Below are positions 35,201-46,979 of a stretch of 64,000 bases of DNA, piece by piece (the first letter of the stretch is position 1; each line of letters opens with the position of its first letter). This stretch comes from Liolophura sinensis (lineage: Eukaryota > Mollusca > Polyplacophora > Chitonida > Chitonidae). Location of the stretch: NCBI RefSeq assembly GCF_032854445.1, contig NC_088303.1, positions 31,939,501 to 32,003,500 of the forward strand, written 5' to 3'. The position numbers and the translations under genes were made by a program. The notes under the pieces are model-generated. The model made no database searches, was not told where the DNA came from, and was given only the letters and a program-made list of their open reading frames with translations.

Positions 35201-35593
35201 AACCTACATTGAGATGAAATTTAAAAGATATTCTGTGTGTAAATACAAAGTTTATAGATGTTCTTTGTATTGTTTCTTAAAAATATATAATATGTTGCAT
35301 GTACTTGTGCCCTTTTCTATGACATTTATTTGCCTCTAAATATGCACTTGTGTTTTCGAAAGTTTGGATCATTTATTGTATGTCCTAATATTTCAGACTT
35401 ACTCGCAGTTAATTAATTAGTGTGCATGTATGAGTGAAGGTAGTTTGTGAACATTTAAAATTCTACTTTTCAGAGAAAACTAGCATGTCTGCAACTTACT
35501 TATATGTCTGAACTGTTGCCTGTGTTTTCTTTTTTCTTTTTTTCATTTTGCCAACCGATCTGTGTATGCTGGAATTGATGTGAATCTCCACAG

Positions 35594-35596
35594 TAT
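35594..35596 (+). CDS. Sowah: Sowah 3-nt microexon encoding Tyr
   Basis: A long pyrimidine tract (35524-35549) leads to ctccacag|tat|gtaagtaaa. The single codon is Tyr in phase 0. SOWAH proteins have Phe or Tyr immediately before TALHW, and the 46628 exon begins directly with TALHW, so this codon fills the one remaining position. The AG is about 44 bases downstream of the main tract. A candidate branch sequence (gctggaat or tgatg) lies between. The introns either side are 6.9 and 11 kb. Together with the DITN and Gly exons it restores the family motif with no gap. Confidence 0.68.
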
Positions 35597-35929
35597 GTAA
35601 GTAAAACTTAATATCCTCCATGTACTTGGAGTTTATGAATATTGTCCTGAAATATGAATTTTGTCACATACAGGACAAAATTGCATGCAGTTAATGTAGC
35701 ATTGACCTGACTCAAGTTTTTTTTCAGTGAATCACTTTCTTTGCAAATGACTGGATGACTATTGGAAGTCACTATGTTTTTCATTAAATGATTTGTTACC
35801 AAGGCTGCTTCATTGCTCAGGATTTCCTTTTAGTGGTTCGAAATAAAGGTAATAAAAAAAATCCAATACAGCTTTGTTGGAAGCTGTGTCAAATAAAAGG
35901 GGTTCTCATGAAGGTTACAAAAGTGTAAT

Positions 35930-37190
35930 GGTGAGTGTTTTTGGCGGGTGTTAGCCTATAGGGGGACTGAGTCTGGACTATTGATACTGCCTTGCTCATT
36001 TCCGGGTGTGCGGTGATTATGGGGACGTTCCGAAGGGTCGTGGACAAGAGAACAGTATGGCACTTAAGTCATTCACATGACATCCATCATGCCAGGACTA
36101 GTCCAGACAGGCCACAGGGATCATGGACGTTCCAGTGTGACTTAGCCGTTGCCTGTGGTGTGCGTCAATCTCGCACTTAATCTGCGTCTACTCTCCCTTT
36201 AATATGGTCACTGCTGTTATAACAGTACAAGTGTTGGAGAGTAAAAATGTCTGCAAGTAACTAACTCTGTACTCAGATAACATCCACCAATAAATATTTG
36301 TATACCAGTACCCCTGTCTGGTAGCTGACTTATTCCAGCGGGCCGTGATTGGGCGCTCCATGTATGCCCTGGTTGGATTACTGTTCCTCTACTCTTTGCT
36401 TCACCAACCCCCTGGGCTGCTCTAATCAATATTATATGAAATCAGTGTAGGTGTGGACGAAGGACAAAAGCCGGTGTGAAGGAAGCAGGGATGCCGAGTT
36501 GGTCGCGTTTCCTCTTGGTCATTGTTACTGCGCTCTAGGCACCCTGTCCAATGAATTCTAATCATCGTCTTGCGCTCTGGACATCAAGGCCAAACGAAGG
36601 TATTAAACACAAGGGCAGTTTGTGATTAGAATATGGGACAGTAAAGTAAGGATCTAATGAAGACAGGAGAACAGTTGTCGGGCGACTGCCGGCCCAGAAT
36701 GGCTCCCCAGGGACGAAGGAAAACACTTTATTGACATGGCAGCGATCTCAGTGTCTTCTAGTTAACTGTAAGGAGTCCAGGCAGCTCCTCCACCACACAC
36801 ACTTTGTTATTCCTCAACAGCCCCCCTTATTCACACTAACAACCATTGTTCACTAAAACCTTTTACAAAACAAACTGATTAAATTTGTTCTTTTTTTTTT
36901 CTTTTTACGGAATTCTTTCTCCCCTTTTTTTTCCCTGTATTTGGTTTTACATGTGCTCATCTCCTCGGTTTGCCTGATCACAGCTTATGGGTTGTGTTTC
37001 CGTCACTGTGACAGCCCAATCGCGGGCATGTAATTCTCCGTGATGGTATTGGGCCCATCCTGTGACCCCAGAGGATTCTCTATTCTCACTCGAACATTCT
37101 CCAGTGTTAACACCGACGGGGCTCTGTTTAGAAAGTCATCAGCGGTTGGCTAGTTTGAATTATTCTCCAATGGAGCACATATCAATCACC
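35930..37190. promoter_or_regulatory. Candidate regulatory island (1.3 kb)
   Basis: Higher GC, non-repetitive and dense in motif-like words (ggccgtgattgggcgctcca, tgtgattagaatatggga, tttatgtgctcatctcc-type spacing). No real ORF. Second only to 14440-15960 in length. Confidence 0.32.
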
Positions 37191-37488
37191 CTGTTTTATT
37201 TCATACATTCAATAAAATATTTATTCTGCAATAATTTTGCCTTTGTCACTCTCTGAGTGGCTGAATACCTATTAATTTCTATTTTAGCCTGACAAGGGAG
37301 AATTTTTCCACTGATTATCACTGATTATTTTGCGTTTCTTGTATGGATGACAGTTTAGCACAGATTTATAGTGGGGCCTACAGAAACTTTTGTTCACTCG
37401 CAAACATGGCTCATGGCATCTTTTTTTGATCATAGCTCGTTTTACTTTATAGTGGTATGAACATACTAGCCAAATTTCATCTGTTGCA

Positions 37489-37535
37489 TCATTGTCATAT
37501 GACTGAAACATTGTTGAGTACGATATTAAACCCCT
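37489..37535 (+). mobile_element. Family-B SINE, 3' tail fragment
   Basis: Contains cattgtcatatgactgaaac and attgttgagtacgatattaa, followed by a short non-cact end. Confidence 0.6.
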
Positions 37536-37686
37536 TGCCTAAGTACATACATACTCATACGTACTATTTCACATGTACTTGTATGTCTAAATATTGCAAA
37601 ATTACAGTTGTCCTTATTGCCTGGTGTACATATGAAGTCTTGAGAGATTATTGTTGAAACACATCTTCCCAGTAAGACACATGTAT

Positions 37687-37800
37687 CATTCTACTTTCCA
37701 AATTCAAAGCACCTTTCATGGATCTGTAGAACTCTCAGAATTAGAAAAAAAAAATGAGTACCTGAGTGATGGATAAAGTTTTAAGGTGATATATATACAG
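37687..37800 (+). repeat. Dispersed repeat family D, copy 1
   Basis: Shares ttctactttccaaa, caccttt, tagaactctcag and the following gataaa...tttaa region with 46005-46140. Reversed, it matches 50430-50550 plus 50851-50950. Confidence 0.5.
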
Positions 37801-37849
37801 TAATTTGTTTTCTAATAGAGCTTTTAGAGCAAACCACAGCAACCACAGC

Positions 37850-37975
37850 GGATGGTTGTGGGTTTCCCCCCGGGCTCTGCTCGGTTTCCACCCACCGTAA
37901 TGATGGCTGCCATCGTATAAATGAAATATTCTTGAGTATGGCATAAAACATCAATCAAATGAATAAAATAAATAA
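37850..37975 (+). mobile_element. Family-A SINE, 3' half
   Basis: Runs from gcggatggttgtgggtttcc to attcttgagtatggcataaa and the aaataaata-like end. Confidence 0.8.
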
Positions 37976-38076
37976 GTTTAAAACAAGCCCAATCTTGAGT
38001 TTTCAAAGCACACTCATTCACACATTCATCAAGAAAAGTTGTTTAAATGAATGAAAAGTTAGTATCAGGTCAAGAT

Positions 38077-39945
38077 CAGCTATTCTCTGTATTCCTTCAT
38101 CAGGAGATCAGCTAAATTCTCTATTCCCTCATCAGGATGTCAGCTAGTGTCAGTATTCCCTCATCATGAGGCATTCAGCTAGTTTCTGTATTCTTTCATC
38201 AGGAGATCAGCTAGCTTCTGTATTCCCTCATCAGGAGGTCAGCTAGTCTCTGTATTCCCTCATCAGGAGGTCAGCTAGTCTCAGTATTCCCTCATCATGA
38301 GGCATTCAACTAGTTTCTGTATTCCCTCATCAGGAGGTCAGCTAGTCCCAGTATTCCCTCATCAGGATGTCAGCTAGTGTCAGTATTCCCTCATCATGAG
38401 GCATTCAGCTAGTTTCTGTATTCTTTCATCAGGAGATCAGCTAGCTTCTGTATTCCCTCATCAGGAGGTCAGCTAGTCTCTGTATTCCCTCATCAGGAGG
38501 TCAGCTAGTCTCAGTATTCCCTCATCATGAGGCATTCAACTAGTTTCTGTATTCCCTCATCAGGAGATCAGCTAGCCTCTATATTCTCTCATCAGGAGAT
38601 CAGCTAGTCCCTCTATTCCCTCATCATGAGGCATTCAGCTAGTTTCTGTATTCCCTCATCAGGAGATCAGCTAGCTTCTATATTCTCTCATCAGGAGATC
38701 AGCTAGTCCCTCTGTTCCCTCATCATGAGACATTCAGCTAGTTTCTGTATTCCCTCATCAGGAGGTCAGCTAGTCCCTCTATTCCCTCATCATGAGGCAT
38801 TCGGCTAGTTTCTGTATTCCCTCATCAGGAGATCAGCTAGCTTCTGTATTCCCTCATCAGGAGGTCAGCTAGTCCCAGTATTCCCTCATCAGGATGTCAG
38901 CTAGTCTCTGTGTCCCCTCATCAGAAGGCATTCAGTTAGTTTCTGTATTCTCTCATCAGGAGGCATTCAGCTAGTTTTTGTATTTCCTCATCAGGAGGCA
39001 TTCAGCTAGATTCTCTTTTCCCTCATCAGGAGGTCAGCTAGTTTCTGTATTTCCTCGTAAGGAGGCATTCAGCTAGATTCTCTATTTCCTCATCATGAGG
39101 CATTCAGCAAGTTTCTGTATTCCCTCATCAAGAGGTCATCTAGTCTCAGTATTCCCCCATCATGAGGCATTCAGCTAGTTTCTGTTTTCCCTCATCCGGA
39201 GGTCAGCTAGTCTCTTTATCTCCTCATCATAAGGAATTCAGTTAGTGTCCGTATTTCCTCATCAGGAGGGCAGCTAGTTTTTGTATTCCTCATGAGGAGA
39301 AGGTCAGTTAGTTTCAGTATTCCTTCATCAGGAGAATATCCTGATTAGTTTCAGTATTCCCACATCAGGAGAAGGTCAGCAAATTTCTATGTCCCTTATC
39401 AGGAAAAGGTCAGCTAGATTCTGTATTCCCTCATCAGAAGGAGATCAGCATGTTTCTGTATTCCCTCATCTGGAGGATGTCAGCTAGTTTGTATTTTCCC
39501 TCATGAGCAGGAGGCCAGCTAGTTTTTATATTTCCTCATCTGGGGGAGGTAAGCTAGTTTCTGTATTCCATCATCTGGAGATCAGCTAGTTCCTGTATCC
39601 CTTATTATCAGGTCAGCTAGTTTCTGTATTCCCCCATCAGTAGGTGGTCAGTTAGTTTTTATTTTCCCTCATCAAGAGGAGGTAAGCTAGTTCCTGTATC
39701 CCCTCATCAGCAGGAGGTAAGCTAGTTCCTGTATCCCCTCATCAGCAGGAGGTCAGCTAGTTCCTGTATCCCCTCATCAGCAGGAGGTCAGCTAGTTCCT
39801 GTATCCCCTCATCAGCATGAGGTCAGGTAGTTTCTGTGTTCCCCGATTAGGGAAAACCAGCTAGTTTCTGTATAATAAGGAGAAGGTTACTAGCTAATTT
39901 CTGTGGTCCTTCATGAGAAGGTCAGCTAGATTCTGTATTCTGTGC
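38077..39945. repeat. 32-35-bp minisatellite, roughly 55 copies
   Basis: The unit is tcagctagtttctgtattcc ctcatcaggagg, with a 35-base variant containing gaggcattcagctag. The central part (about 38090-38900) is homogeneous and shows block duplication (the run around 38140-38290 recurs around 38380-38530). The right half (39050-39945) is degenerate, suggesting growth from the left. Confidence 0.92.
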
Positions 39946-39949
39946 ACTT

Positions 39950-40800
39950 TCTGAATACAGAGATAAGTTAACAGAGTACATTCTTATGGACGTTTTGTGA
40001 TAGGCAATCCTATCGCAGAATAGAAGCTTTTCTGGACATTTTTTTTTAGCTGTTTATGTGTTCTGATCAGTTTTTGGCTTAATTTCTGTTTTCACTTCTG
40101 TTCCCTCTTCCTGCACTGAAGTTACAACAGTTGCAAGAAATACACTGGGTTATTTCTTTCTTCGTATTACTATGCTTGTATGGCCAAATATAAGCTGCAT
40201 TTGAGCCAATAAATGGAGAGACAAAGGGAACATTGCTGTCATTAAGGCATCTGTATTATGCGGTACATGGTATTTGTGAAGGCCTTTCATTTGAAGGCAG
40301 ACATTTAACTCGCTATTAGGAAACAACAGACAGAAGCCTTTTAATAAGCTCCAGTAAATACCAGTTAAACCTCTGGTTGATCTAATGGTGTGTATAGGCC
40401 GTGTGTGTCGATATGAAAGGCGACTGATGGCGCGTCAGAAAAACAGGAGGGTAGAGCACAATAAAACAGCTATTTCTTACGCCTCATTAACACATCAGAC
40501 AATGTAGACAAGCGGCTACATATGTAGTAATCTGCCCGCCATTGTTGTGGCGACGTGGACGCCATGTATAGGGGAATAATGGAGACCTCTAAAGTTACCT
40601 GGTAGACAGGAAATGTGCGGTGGATTCCGACAATGTGGCCCGCGTAGTCTTGTCACAGTTGATCACTCTGGCGTACCTGCTGGTACAGATACCTGTCCGT
40701 TACCTGAGTGACGCTTATTGTGATTGTTTCCTGTTGGAAGGCATGTGTCAGAACGATCTTGGCAGACTGATGTTCCATGCTTCACCTCCTTAAGTGTCCA
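39950..40800. promoter_or_regulatory. Candidate conserved non-coding island
   Basis: Directly right of the minisatellite. Segments such as tgctgtcattaaggcatctg, ggcgactgatggcgcgtcag and aatgtagacaagcggctaca are unlike the AT-rich background. No ORF. Confidence 0.3.
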
Positions 40801-41455
40801 TATCCAGTGTTTAGATTTCATTATGTTTTATTTTTTTTATTGGTTTGTTGGAAAATGTTGAGAAATTAAAACATTTTCCATGTATAGATTTTGTATGTCT
40901 TCGACTAGTAGTTAGAAAAAGTCAAATGTAAATATGTAATAATTGAGAATCCCATTCAATATGAGAATGCCATGACTTTCTTGTTTACACAGTTATTCTT
41001 TATATAGCACAGTATTAACCAACTTAATTGTTCATTTAGTATAATTGATTTTTTTTTGTTGGGGGGTGGGGGGTGGGGGAGGTAAAAATATTAATCAATC
41101 TCTTAATCCATCAAACCTACAAATTTGTCAAAATTATCATCTTGATTGTTGGCGGCGAACATTAATATTCCCGTATACATAGGTTTCAGTTGATTAATTT
41201 TGTGTATGAAGATAAAGGACGCATATTCATAGTACAGGTATGATATAATTACTTTCCTGCAACCTGTTAAATTTGGTGGATTTCTATATATAGTTTTGTT
41301 TTGGTGTACATTTATAATAATATTCAATTTTCTGGAATTCCGTTTTGATTACTAGTTATTTGGACATGTGACGTAGATATTTCCTAGGAGAAAAGCCTGT
41401 GGGAAACTCAAACATTAACCCTGTCTCATATTGTTCCTTGTTAGAAAGTCTGGCG

Positions 41456-41655
41456 AGGAACACAATCTTGTATCCATTCTGTGGTATATATCTGTGTACA
41501 TGTATCTTTTGGTATTGTGAGGTGGTATTGTAGAATCTGAGAAATTCAGATGGGGAACACAGTCCTGTATTTATTCTGTGGTATGTATATGTGTACATGT
41601 ACCTTTTGGTATTGTGAGGTTGTATTGTAGAATGTGAGAAATTGCTGGTGAGAAA
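41456..41655. repeat. Tandem duplication of a ~97-bp unit
   Basis: ggaacacaatcttgtat, ccattctgtggtatatat and cttttggtattgtgaggt recur once. This is the origin of the 155-aa shadow ORF on the minus strand. Confidence 0.85.
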
Positions 41656-41819
41656 TCCTGTATCTTTGTGTAATGTCTGAGGTGTTTTGATGTTGCATTG
41701 TTGCCTGTAAGAATGTCCTGCCACAGATATGAAGACTTCTTTGGTTTTTACATTGTTCATTGTATATCTGTATATCTTTGGACAGATAAAGGAATAAATA
41801 AAGGACTCACAATAAGTCA

Positions 41820-42300
41820 TCACAATGTTTTCCTGCGCTCAGAGACCATCTGTGGTCAGTAGTGATCACTGCCCAGCTATCCCCACCCCTAATACACGCC
41901 GTCCGGGGATGTCAGTTACCCACTCAGCAACCAGATGTATTTTTCATGAAGACGAAATTGACAAGATAAGCCGAGGCTTTCCTTTCTAGAACAAAGTAAA
42001 TTGAATTCAATTATTCAGGAGGCTGAACATTTTATTTAATTGTAGCGTCAGTGTGGAACAATGAGCCAGACTGTACGTATTGGTAGTCAGAAGTGGTTAA
42101 GAATTCATCACGGCAAAATGAGGAGAGATATGGAACCTTAGCGAGTTCAATGGGGAGTTTGTCTGTACATCGGCAAGCTCGGGCTGCCTCTTTGTTGTTG
42201 GCCATTGTACCCTCTTGGGACAAACCCTTTCTCCCAGTCCACTGATTACTTACACACGACTTGCACCTCCTCTCATTGTCTGTCTATGCACATCATGCTA
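41820..42300. promoter_or_regulatory. Candidate conserved non-coding island
   Basis: Non-repetitive block of mixed composition (gagaccatctgtggtcagta, acaagataagccgaggcttt, gacgaaattgacaag). No credible ORF. Confidence 0.24.
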
Positions 42301-42379
42301 ATTCTAGGGAACATACGCATATGTGTACAGTCTTACATGTATCTTGCCCCTGTATGTATGATTCAAGGAAGGTAGTAGT

Positions 42380-43010
42380 CAAATCTCAACCCACTAGTAG
42401 TTTATACCACTGATTCATTGAGGGAGGGAATAGGTGGTCCTTAACTCATGTATAGATTGTGAAGCAATCATTCATTCCTTGATTGAGAGAGTTGGTAGTC
42501 CCTAACTCAGGCCACAACATGGAAGCTACCATTGATTCCTTGAGAGATTAGGTACATGCAGTTCTTGGCTTATCCTGTTGCATGGTAGTTACCACTTTGT
42601 GTCTTTGAAGGAAGTAGTCAAATCTTTACCTGATTTCACTACCTAATGTTTACCACCGATTCCTGGAGGGAGTAGGTAATAGTTAATTCTTATCTTTCCC
42701 CACTACGTTGTGGTTACCACTGATTTCTTGAGGGAGTAAGTAATAGGTAATTCCTAGCTCATCCCACAACCTGATGTTTACCACTGATTGCTTGAGGGAG
42801 CAGGTAATTCTTAGCTCATCCCACTACCTTGTGGTTACCACTGATTCCTGAATGGAGTAGGTAATTCTTAGCCCATGTCACTACCTTGTGGTTACCACTG
42901 ATTCCTTGAGGGAGTGGGTAATTCTTAGCCCATGCCACTACCTTGGTTACCACTGATTTTGGGGAGGGGGGGAGGGAAGGTAGGGTAATTCTTAGCTCAT
43001 AGCTGTTGGT
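42380..43010. repeat. Degenerate tandem repeat, unit about 50-65 bp
   Basis: About ten imperfect units sharing ggttaccactgattccttga gggagtaggtaattcttag and cccactac. Variation in length and sequence indicates age. Confidence 0.8.
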
Positions 43011-44519
43011 TACCAAAGGTTTCTCTCCTGTTTCGTTTAATATGACCAATTCTTCCACCAAGAGAATCGAATGACCTCTTAATCAAAGCAGTACTAATCA
43101 ACTGCATCATTCACGAGGTATTTCTCTCCAGTGTTAAGTAGGATTGATTCCATTCATCACTCATGTAGTAACATTCCCGGAGTTTGTGTCAAAATTTGAT
43201 CTCATCCTATGTGGTGATAAGAACTGATCCCGTCATCTCATTTCGTTATGGAGTTTATGACTGATTTCTCAAAATCTTATCTGAGCTTTTGTTGTGATAA
43301 TTGATGATTGACTCCTTCAGCAAATGTTAGTAATCATTTGTTTCTAACACCTACATCCTACATTACTATACAAAGTAATATCACTTCGTTTAGAACAGGT
43401 TGTTTTACTGACACCAATGACAACAATTTTTTTTTATGACACCTGTGTTGATAAAATATAAATCTCAAAGTCTGATTGGTAGAAACTGCTGAACATGCTA
43501 CAGAGTCATGGTCAGGCTCGTGATGACGATTGAAGCAGGGTGGATAGAAATGTGGAATCTGGCAGAAAGGTGGGGAGGATGGGTTTGCGTTGGGGGGTGG
43601 GGGGTGAGGGTGTTCGGTTGGGGGCAAGTCAGTGATTGTTGAAGATCAGCACCCCCTTGAGAAATCAAAGGATTTTTTTTTTGTGGCTTTTTACCCCAAT
43701 CTCAATTTATTTAGATTGCTGTCGAAATCAGTGCAGGGTTTGTCATCAGCCAATCAGGGTGCTGATAAGTCTCGTCGTGGGGGAGGTCGACATGCAAGCT
43801 CTTCTCGCTGCTAATTAAACACTCTGATTACTCATCAGGGGGACAGAGGACATGGGTCTTGTGATCGGTCACTCGGATTATTACCCCACACAACCACCAC
43901 ACACACACACACACACAAACATGGAAACAACTGGTAACGAGACCAACACCAGTTGTAACAATACAATGAACAGCAATAACACTGAAGCAATTAATATATT
44001 GTTTTTATAATAATCAAAGCATATTTGTTGTCGTACACATGTTAGCTCTGTCGAAAACATTGTTAAGAATATGTGCCTGTTGCTTTCCCCAAAATTTGGT
44101 TTTTGGCCACATCTTCAAGTCAGGAAATTTCTTAGGTAGCTGGCAAAAGTCTTTTTTTTTTTTTTTTACACTGGGCACCATAGTCACCATCATACGTGTA
44201 CTTGAAAAATTCATGAGCGTTGAACACCAATCCCTTGTTAAGTCTGATCTTGGTTTTTATGAAATTCAGAGTTATTAAGCCAACATGTAGCTTTGAACTT
44301 GTTACGACATATATGCTTAATATCTGGAGTCCGTGTAATGGCATGGATAAAGGGTATATTTACATGTAAGCTGCTATCCAGGTTCATGGAGTTGTAGGTG
44401 TATATGTCCTGAATAGACTAATATAAGAGTGATTGTTGTGGAGAAATCTGTTAGGAAGCAGTATGTACATGTAGCATGTAGAAGTAGCAAGCACAGTGGT
44501 GTGATGTGTTTTTGTGATT

Positions 44520-45010
44520 TGGTGTGGCAAAGGTTAGGCACTTGTACCTGTGGTGATTAGTGCTGACGTCTAACGGCGCGAGTGCTAGAAGCCCTAGCTC
44601 AATTCAGCATAGTCCAGAACGGTCGTGCCAAGTTGGCATCGGAACAGATTACCTGTGGAGGACTTCATTAAAGTTTGACGAGATGTTGTGTTTGCATGAT
44701 TTATGTCTGTTGATGATTACCTGCTGAAGTTGTTGCCTGACTAATTGTAGCTGCAGCTCACCTGTCCTCATCATTAGTATCACCTGTTCATCGCCTGCAG
44801 GTGTGTTAAACAGGCCGCCCCTTTTTAGCTATCTTGCCTTTAGCGGGTTTTCCCCCCGATATACCATATTTCATTGTGGTGGACATTTTACCTGTCTTGT
44901 AAAGTGGTTCTGGTTTACCTGTGTTCTTGAAGAAGCTCATTTGCGGCTTAATTAGCACCTGTATCATTTAACACCTGGTTATGTGGTACCTGATAGCAGG
45001 ATAAGATGTA
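44520..45010. promoter_or_regulatory. Candidate conserved non-coding island
   Basis: Segments such as tggtgattagtgctgacgtc, aattagcacctgtatcattt and tgcagctcacctgtcctcat (repeated E-box cacctg / caggtg). Non-repetitive and without ORFs. Confidence 0.28.
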
Positions 45011-45359
45011 CATGTACAGTGAATCTGCGTTTACCTGTGTTCTTTAAGAAGTTCGTTTGTTGATTAAAAAGCAACTGTATCAGTTACTTCTAACTTATCA
45101 AACAAGATAATATGAACATGTACAGCGAGACTGTATGTTCATGGAATATTTTTATTTATGTATATTTGTCACCGTTTGTGGGCATTTATGAAAAATTAAT
45201 AAGCAGTAGTTGGCGCTTGTGCAACACTTGTCTTCTTCAGTCAATATTATGTCTATATTTGTATGTGACGTGGAAAAGGTCGTCAGTAATTTGCCAAATG
45301 TTGGTGGTTTGTCAGTACTTTGCTCAGCGTTTGTGGTTTACCCCAGACATTCCGATTTT

Positions 45360-45423
45360 TCCCACCCATAAAACTTACCGTCATCATACAAGTGAAAAAT
45401 TCTTGAGTCTGGCATTAAGCAAC
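45360..45423 (+). mobile_element. Possible family-A SINE tail, strongly diverged
   Basis: cccacccataaaac, tcatacaagtgaaaaa and attcttgagtctggcattaa follow the order of the family-A 3' part. Confidence 0.45.
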
Positions 45424-46004
45424 ATTTTATTTAGTGAATTTATTTTTATTTTGGGGTTTAATAACAAACTTATTTGACACTGGTATTTAAACTTTATTGA
45501 TGAAGGGAACCAAAGATAACCAATGCCCTTCTCCAGTTGCCTGACTTAATAAAGCTGCGCAAGGGTCCACTTTCACAAATGTAAATCAGTTTTCGTAACT
45601 TTTCTCGTGAATGACGTGGCTTTATGACATGTCTTTTTCAAAAAAGTTACGAGACTTACGAAGTGACCCCAGAATAGTGAATTGTTTCTATGTGTGCTCC
45701 TAATAACTGACTGTACAAACCAGAAGATTTGCTTTGATCTTGTTTCATCAATTATTTGATCTTGTTTCATCAGTTATTTGATCTTGTTTCATGAATTATT
45801 ACATAATGTACAACCTCGTACACATCCAGGGAGAGACTATTAAATTCTGTACAGCTTTACCTGGCAAACTTTTGTATATATTAATTTTCTTTTTTGTCCG
45901 TTTTTACAAACTATGGTAGATGACCCAAAAAGTGCATTGTTAGAGTCAAATAACAAATGCCTGTATAGGTGATGAAAACTTTTATATTTGCAATAGTATG
46001 TCAT

Positions 46005-46140
46005 CCTACTTTCCAAAGAAACATCAAAACACCTTTTAAAAAACAATAGAACTCTCAGCACCTGGTAAAAGGTGCAGATTTGACTTTAAAACTGGCATTA
46101 GTTGTGATGTTATGATATGGCCCATAAGCTCATTTTAGTA
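46005..46140 (+). repeat. Dispersed repeat family D, copy 2
   Basis: Collinear with 37687-37800 (cctactttccaaa, aacacctttt, agaactctcagcacctgg). Confidence 0.5.
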
Positions 46141-46627
46141 ATTGGTCAGGTATATAAACTTTTTGATTAAATCATTGATTTTTGAACTCAGATTATGGTT
46201 TTACGTTAAACAGTTCTTAGAATGCCAATGCCATATAAAGGTGTTTGTTTCCCCACAATGGTTTTAAATGTCTTATTTTGATTCATTCTTTTGTATTAAA
46301 AAATAATGGTATTTTTTTTATCTACAGTCTTGGTGCAGTGCGTGAGGAAGTGTTTTAAATTTTAAAAGAATACTGTTTAAGGAACTTGCACATAGAAGTT
46401 GCAAACATGCTTAAGCTATGTTTGATTGCTGCAGACCAGTCTTCAGCTTGAAGTTTTTTTATTTTAAGGTCAATGGGTAGGTTCCATTTGATGATACTTA
46501 TTAAGTGATACGTTTCCATGATATTGAGTGGAAAAATGTATTTTAATAGGATTGCGTTAAAAAGACTTGTAGATCAAATGGATACAGATGTGCTTTATGA
46601 TGATTCAACTTTTGTTATTTTTTGCAG

Positions 46628-46720
46628 ACGGCTTTGCACTGGGCAGCCAAACATGGGAAGCCAGAAGTTGTGAAAATGATTGCGGGAAGTAAAGCGCGAG
46701 TCAACTTTAACCAAAGATCT
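46628..46720 (+). CDS. Sowah: Sowah exon: core ankyrin repeat (TALHWAAKHG)
   Basis: The acceptor is ttttttgcag ending at 46627 and the donor is gtgagt after 46720. The exon has 31 codons, both ends phase 0. It starts TALHWAAKHGKPEVVKMIAG and ends KARVNFNQRS. TALHWAAKHG is the signature of the SOWAH ankyrin domain (helix 1, turn, helix 2), and VNxxxRS is the run-in to the next repeat, which in the family continues with a (S/x)GGYTALH motif. That continuation is absent from the following intron except as two candidate single-codon exons near 56.7-57.3 kb. A reverse SINE has inserted just behind the donor (46745-46979). Confidence 0.97.
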
Positions 46721-46744
46721 GTGAGTACTTAACAATCCGTTAAT

Positions 46745-46979
46745 TTATTTATTTATTTGATTGGTGTTTTACGCTGTACTTAAGAATATTTCACTTATAC
46801 GACGGCGGCCAGCATTATGGTGGGAGGAAAAGGGGCAGAGCCCGGGGGAAACCCACGACCATCCGCAGGTTGCTGGAAGACCTTCCCACATACAGCGGGA
46901 GAGGAAGCCAGCATGAGCTGGACTTCACTGGGTCATTACGCTGCGCTAGTGCGCTAACCGACTGAGCCACGGAGGCCCC
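46745..46979 (-). mobile_element. Family-A SINE, reverse, 24 bases behind a Sowah donor
   Basis: On the minus strand it has the head ggcctccgtggctcagtcgg, the family body and the tail aagtacagcgtaaaacacca plus (aaat)n. The target-site duplication acaatccgttaat is at 46732-46744 and 46980-46992. The middle is shortened between cgcagcgtaatgaccc and gtccagctcatgctgg. Confidence 0.9.

Larger units (their letters stand above)
28680..35593 (+). other. Sowah intron between the Gly and Tyr microexons, 6.9 kb
   Basis: Holds an island at 29160-29930, a duplicated AT-rich segment, dispersed repeat C, a family-A SINE and an island at 34770-35200, listed separately. A caccccag|gtaaac site at 29398/29399 has the form of a recursive splice point. 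The rest (28700-29160, 29930-30380, 30800-31880, 33200-33900, 34115-34770) is AT-rich with nothing recognised. The stretch 31880-32600 is less AT-rich but has only shadow ORFs. Confidence 0.65.
35597..46627 (+). other. Sowah intron, 11 kb
   Basis: Holds three candidate islands, the long 32-35-bp array, SINE fragments and degenerate repeats, listed separately. The stretches 37200-37480, 40800-41450, 43010-43600, 43880-44520 and 45430-46000 contain nothing I recognise beyond a (ca)n run at 43895-43916. Confidence 0.68.

Noticed and set aside
41356-41823. 155-residue minus-strand open frame
   Set aside because: Arises from a ~97-bp tandem duplication in AT-rich intron. The composition is not protein-like.
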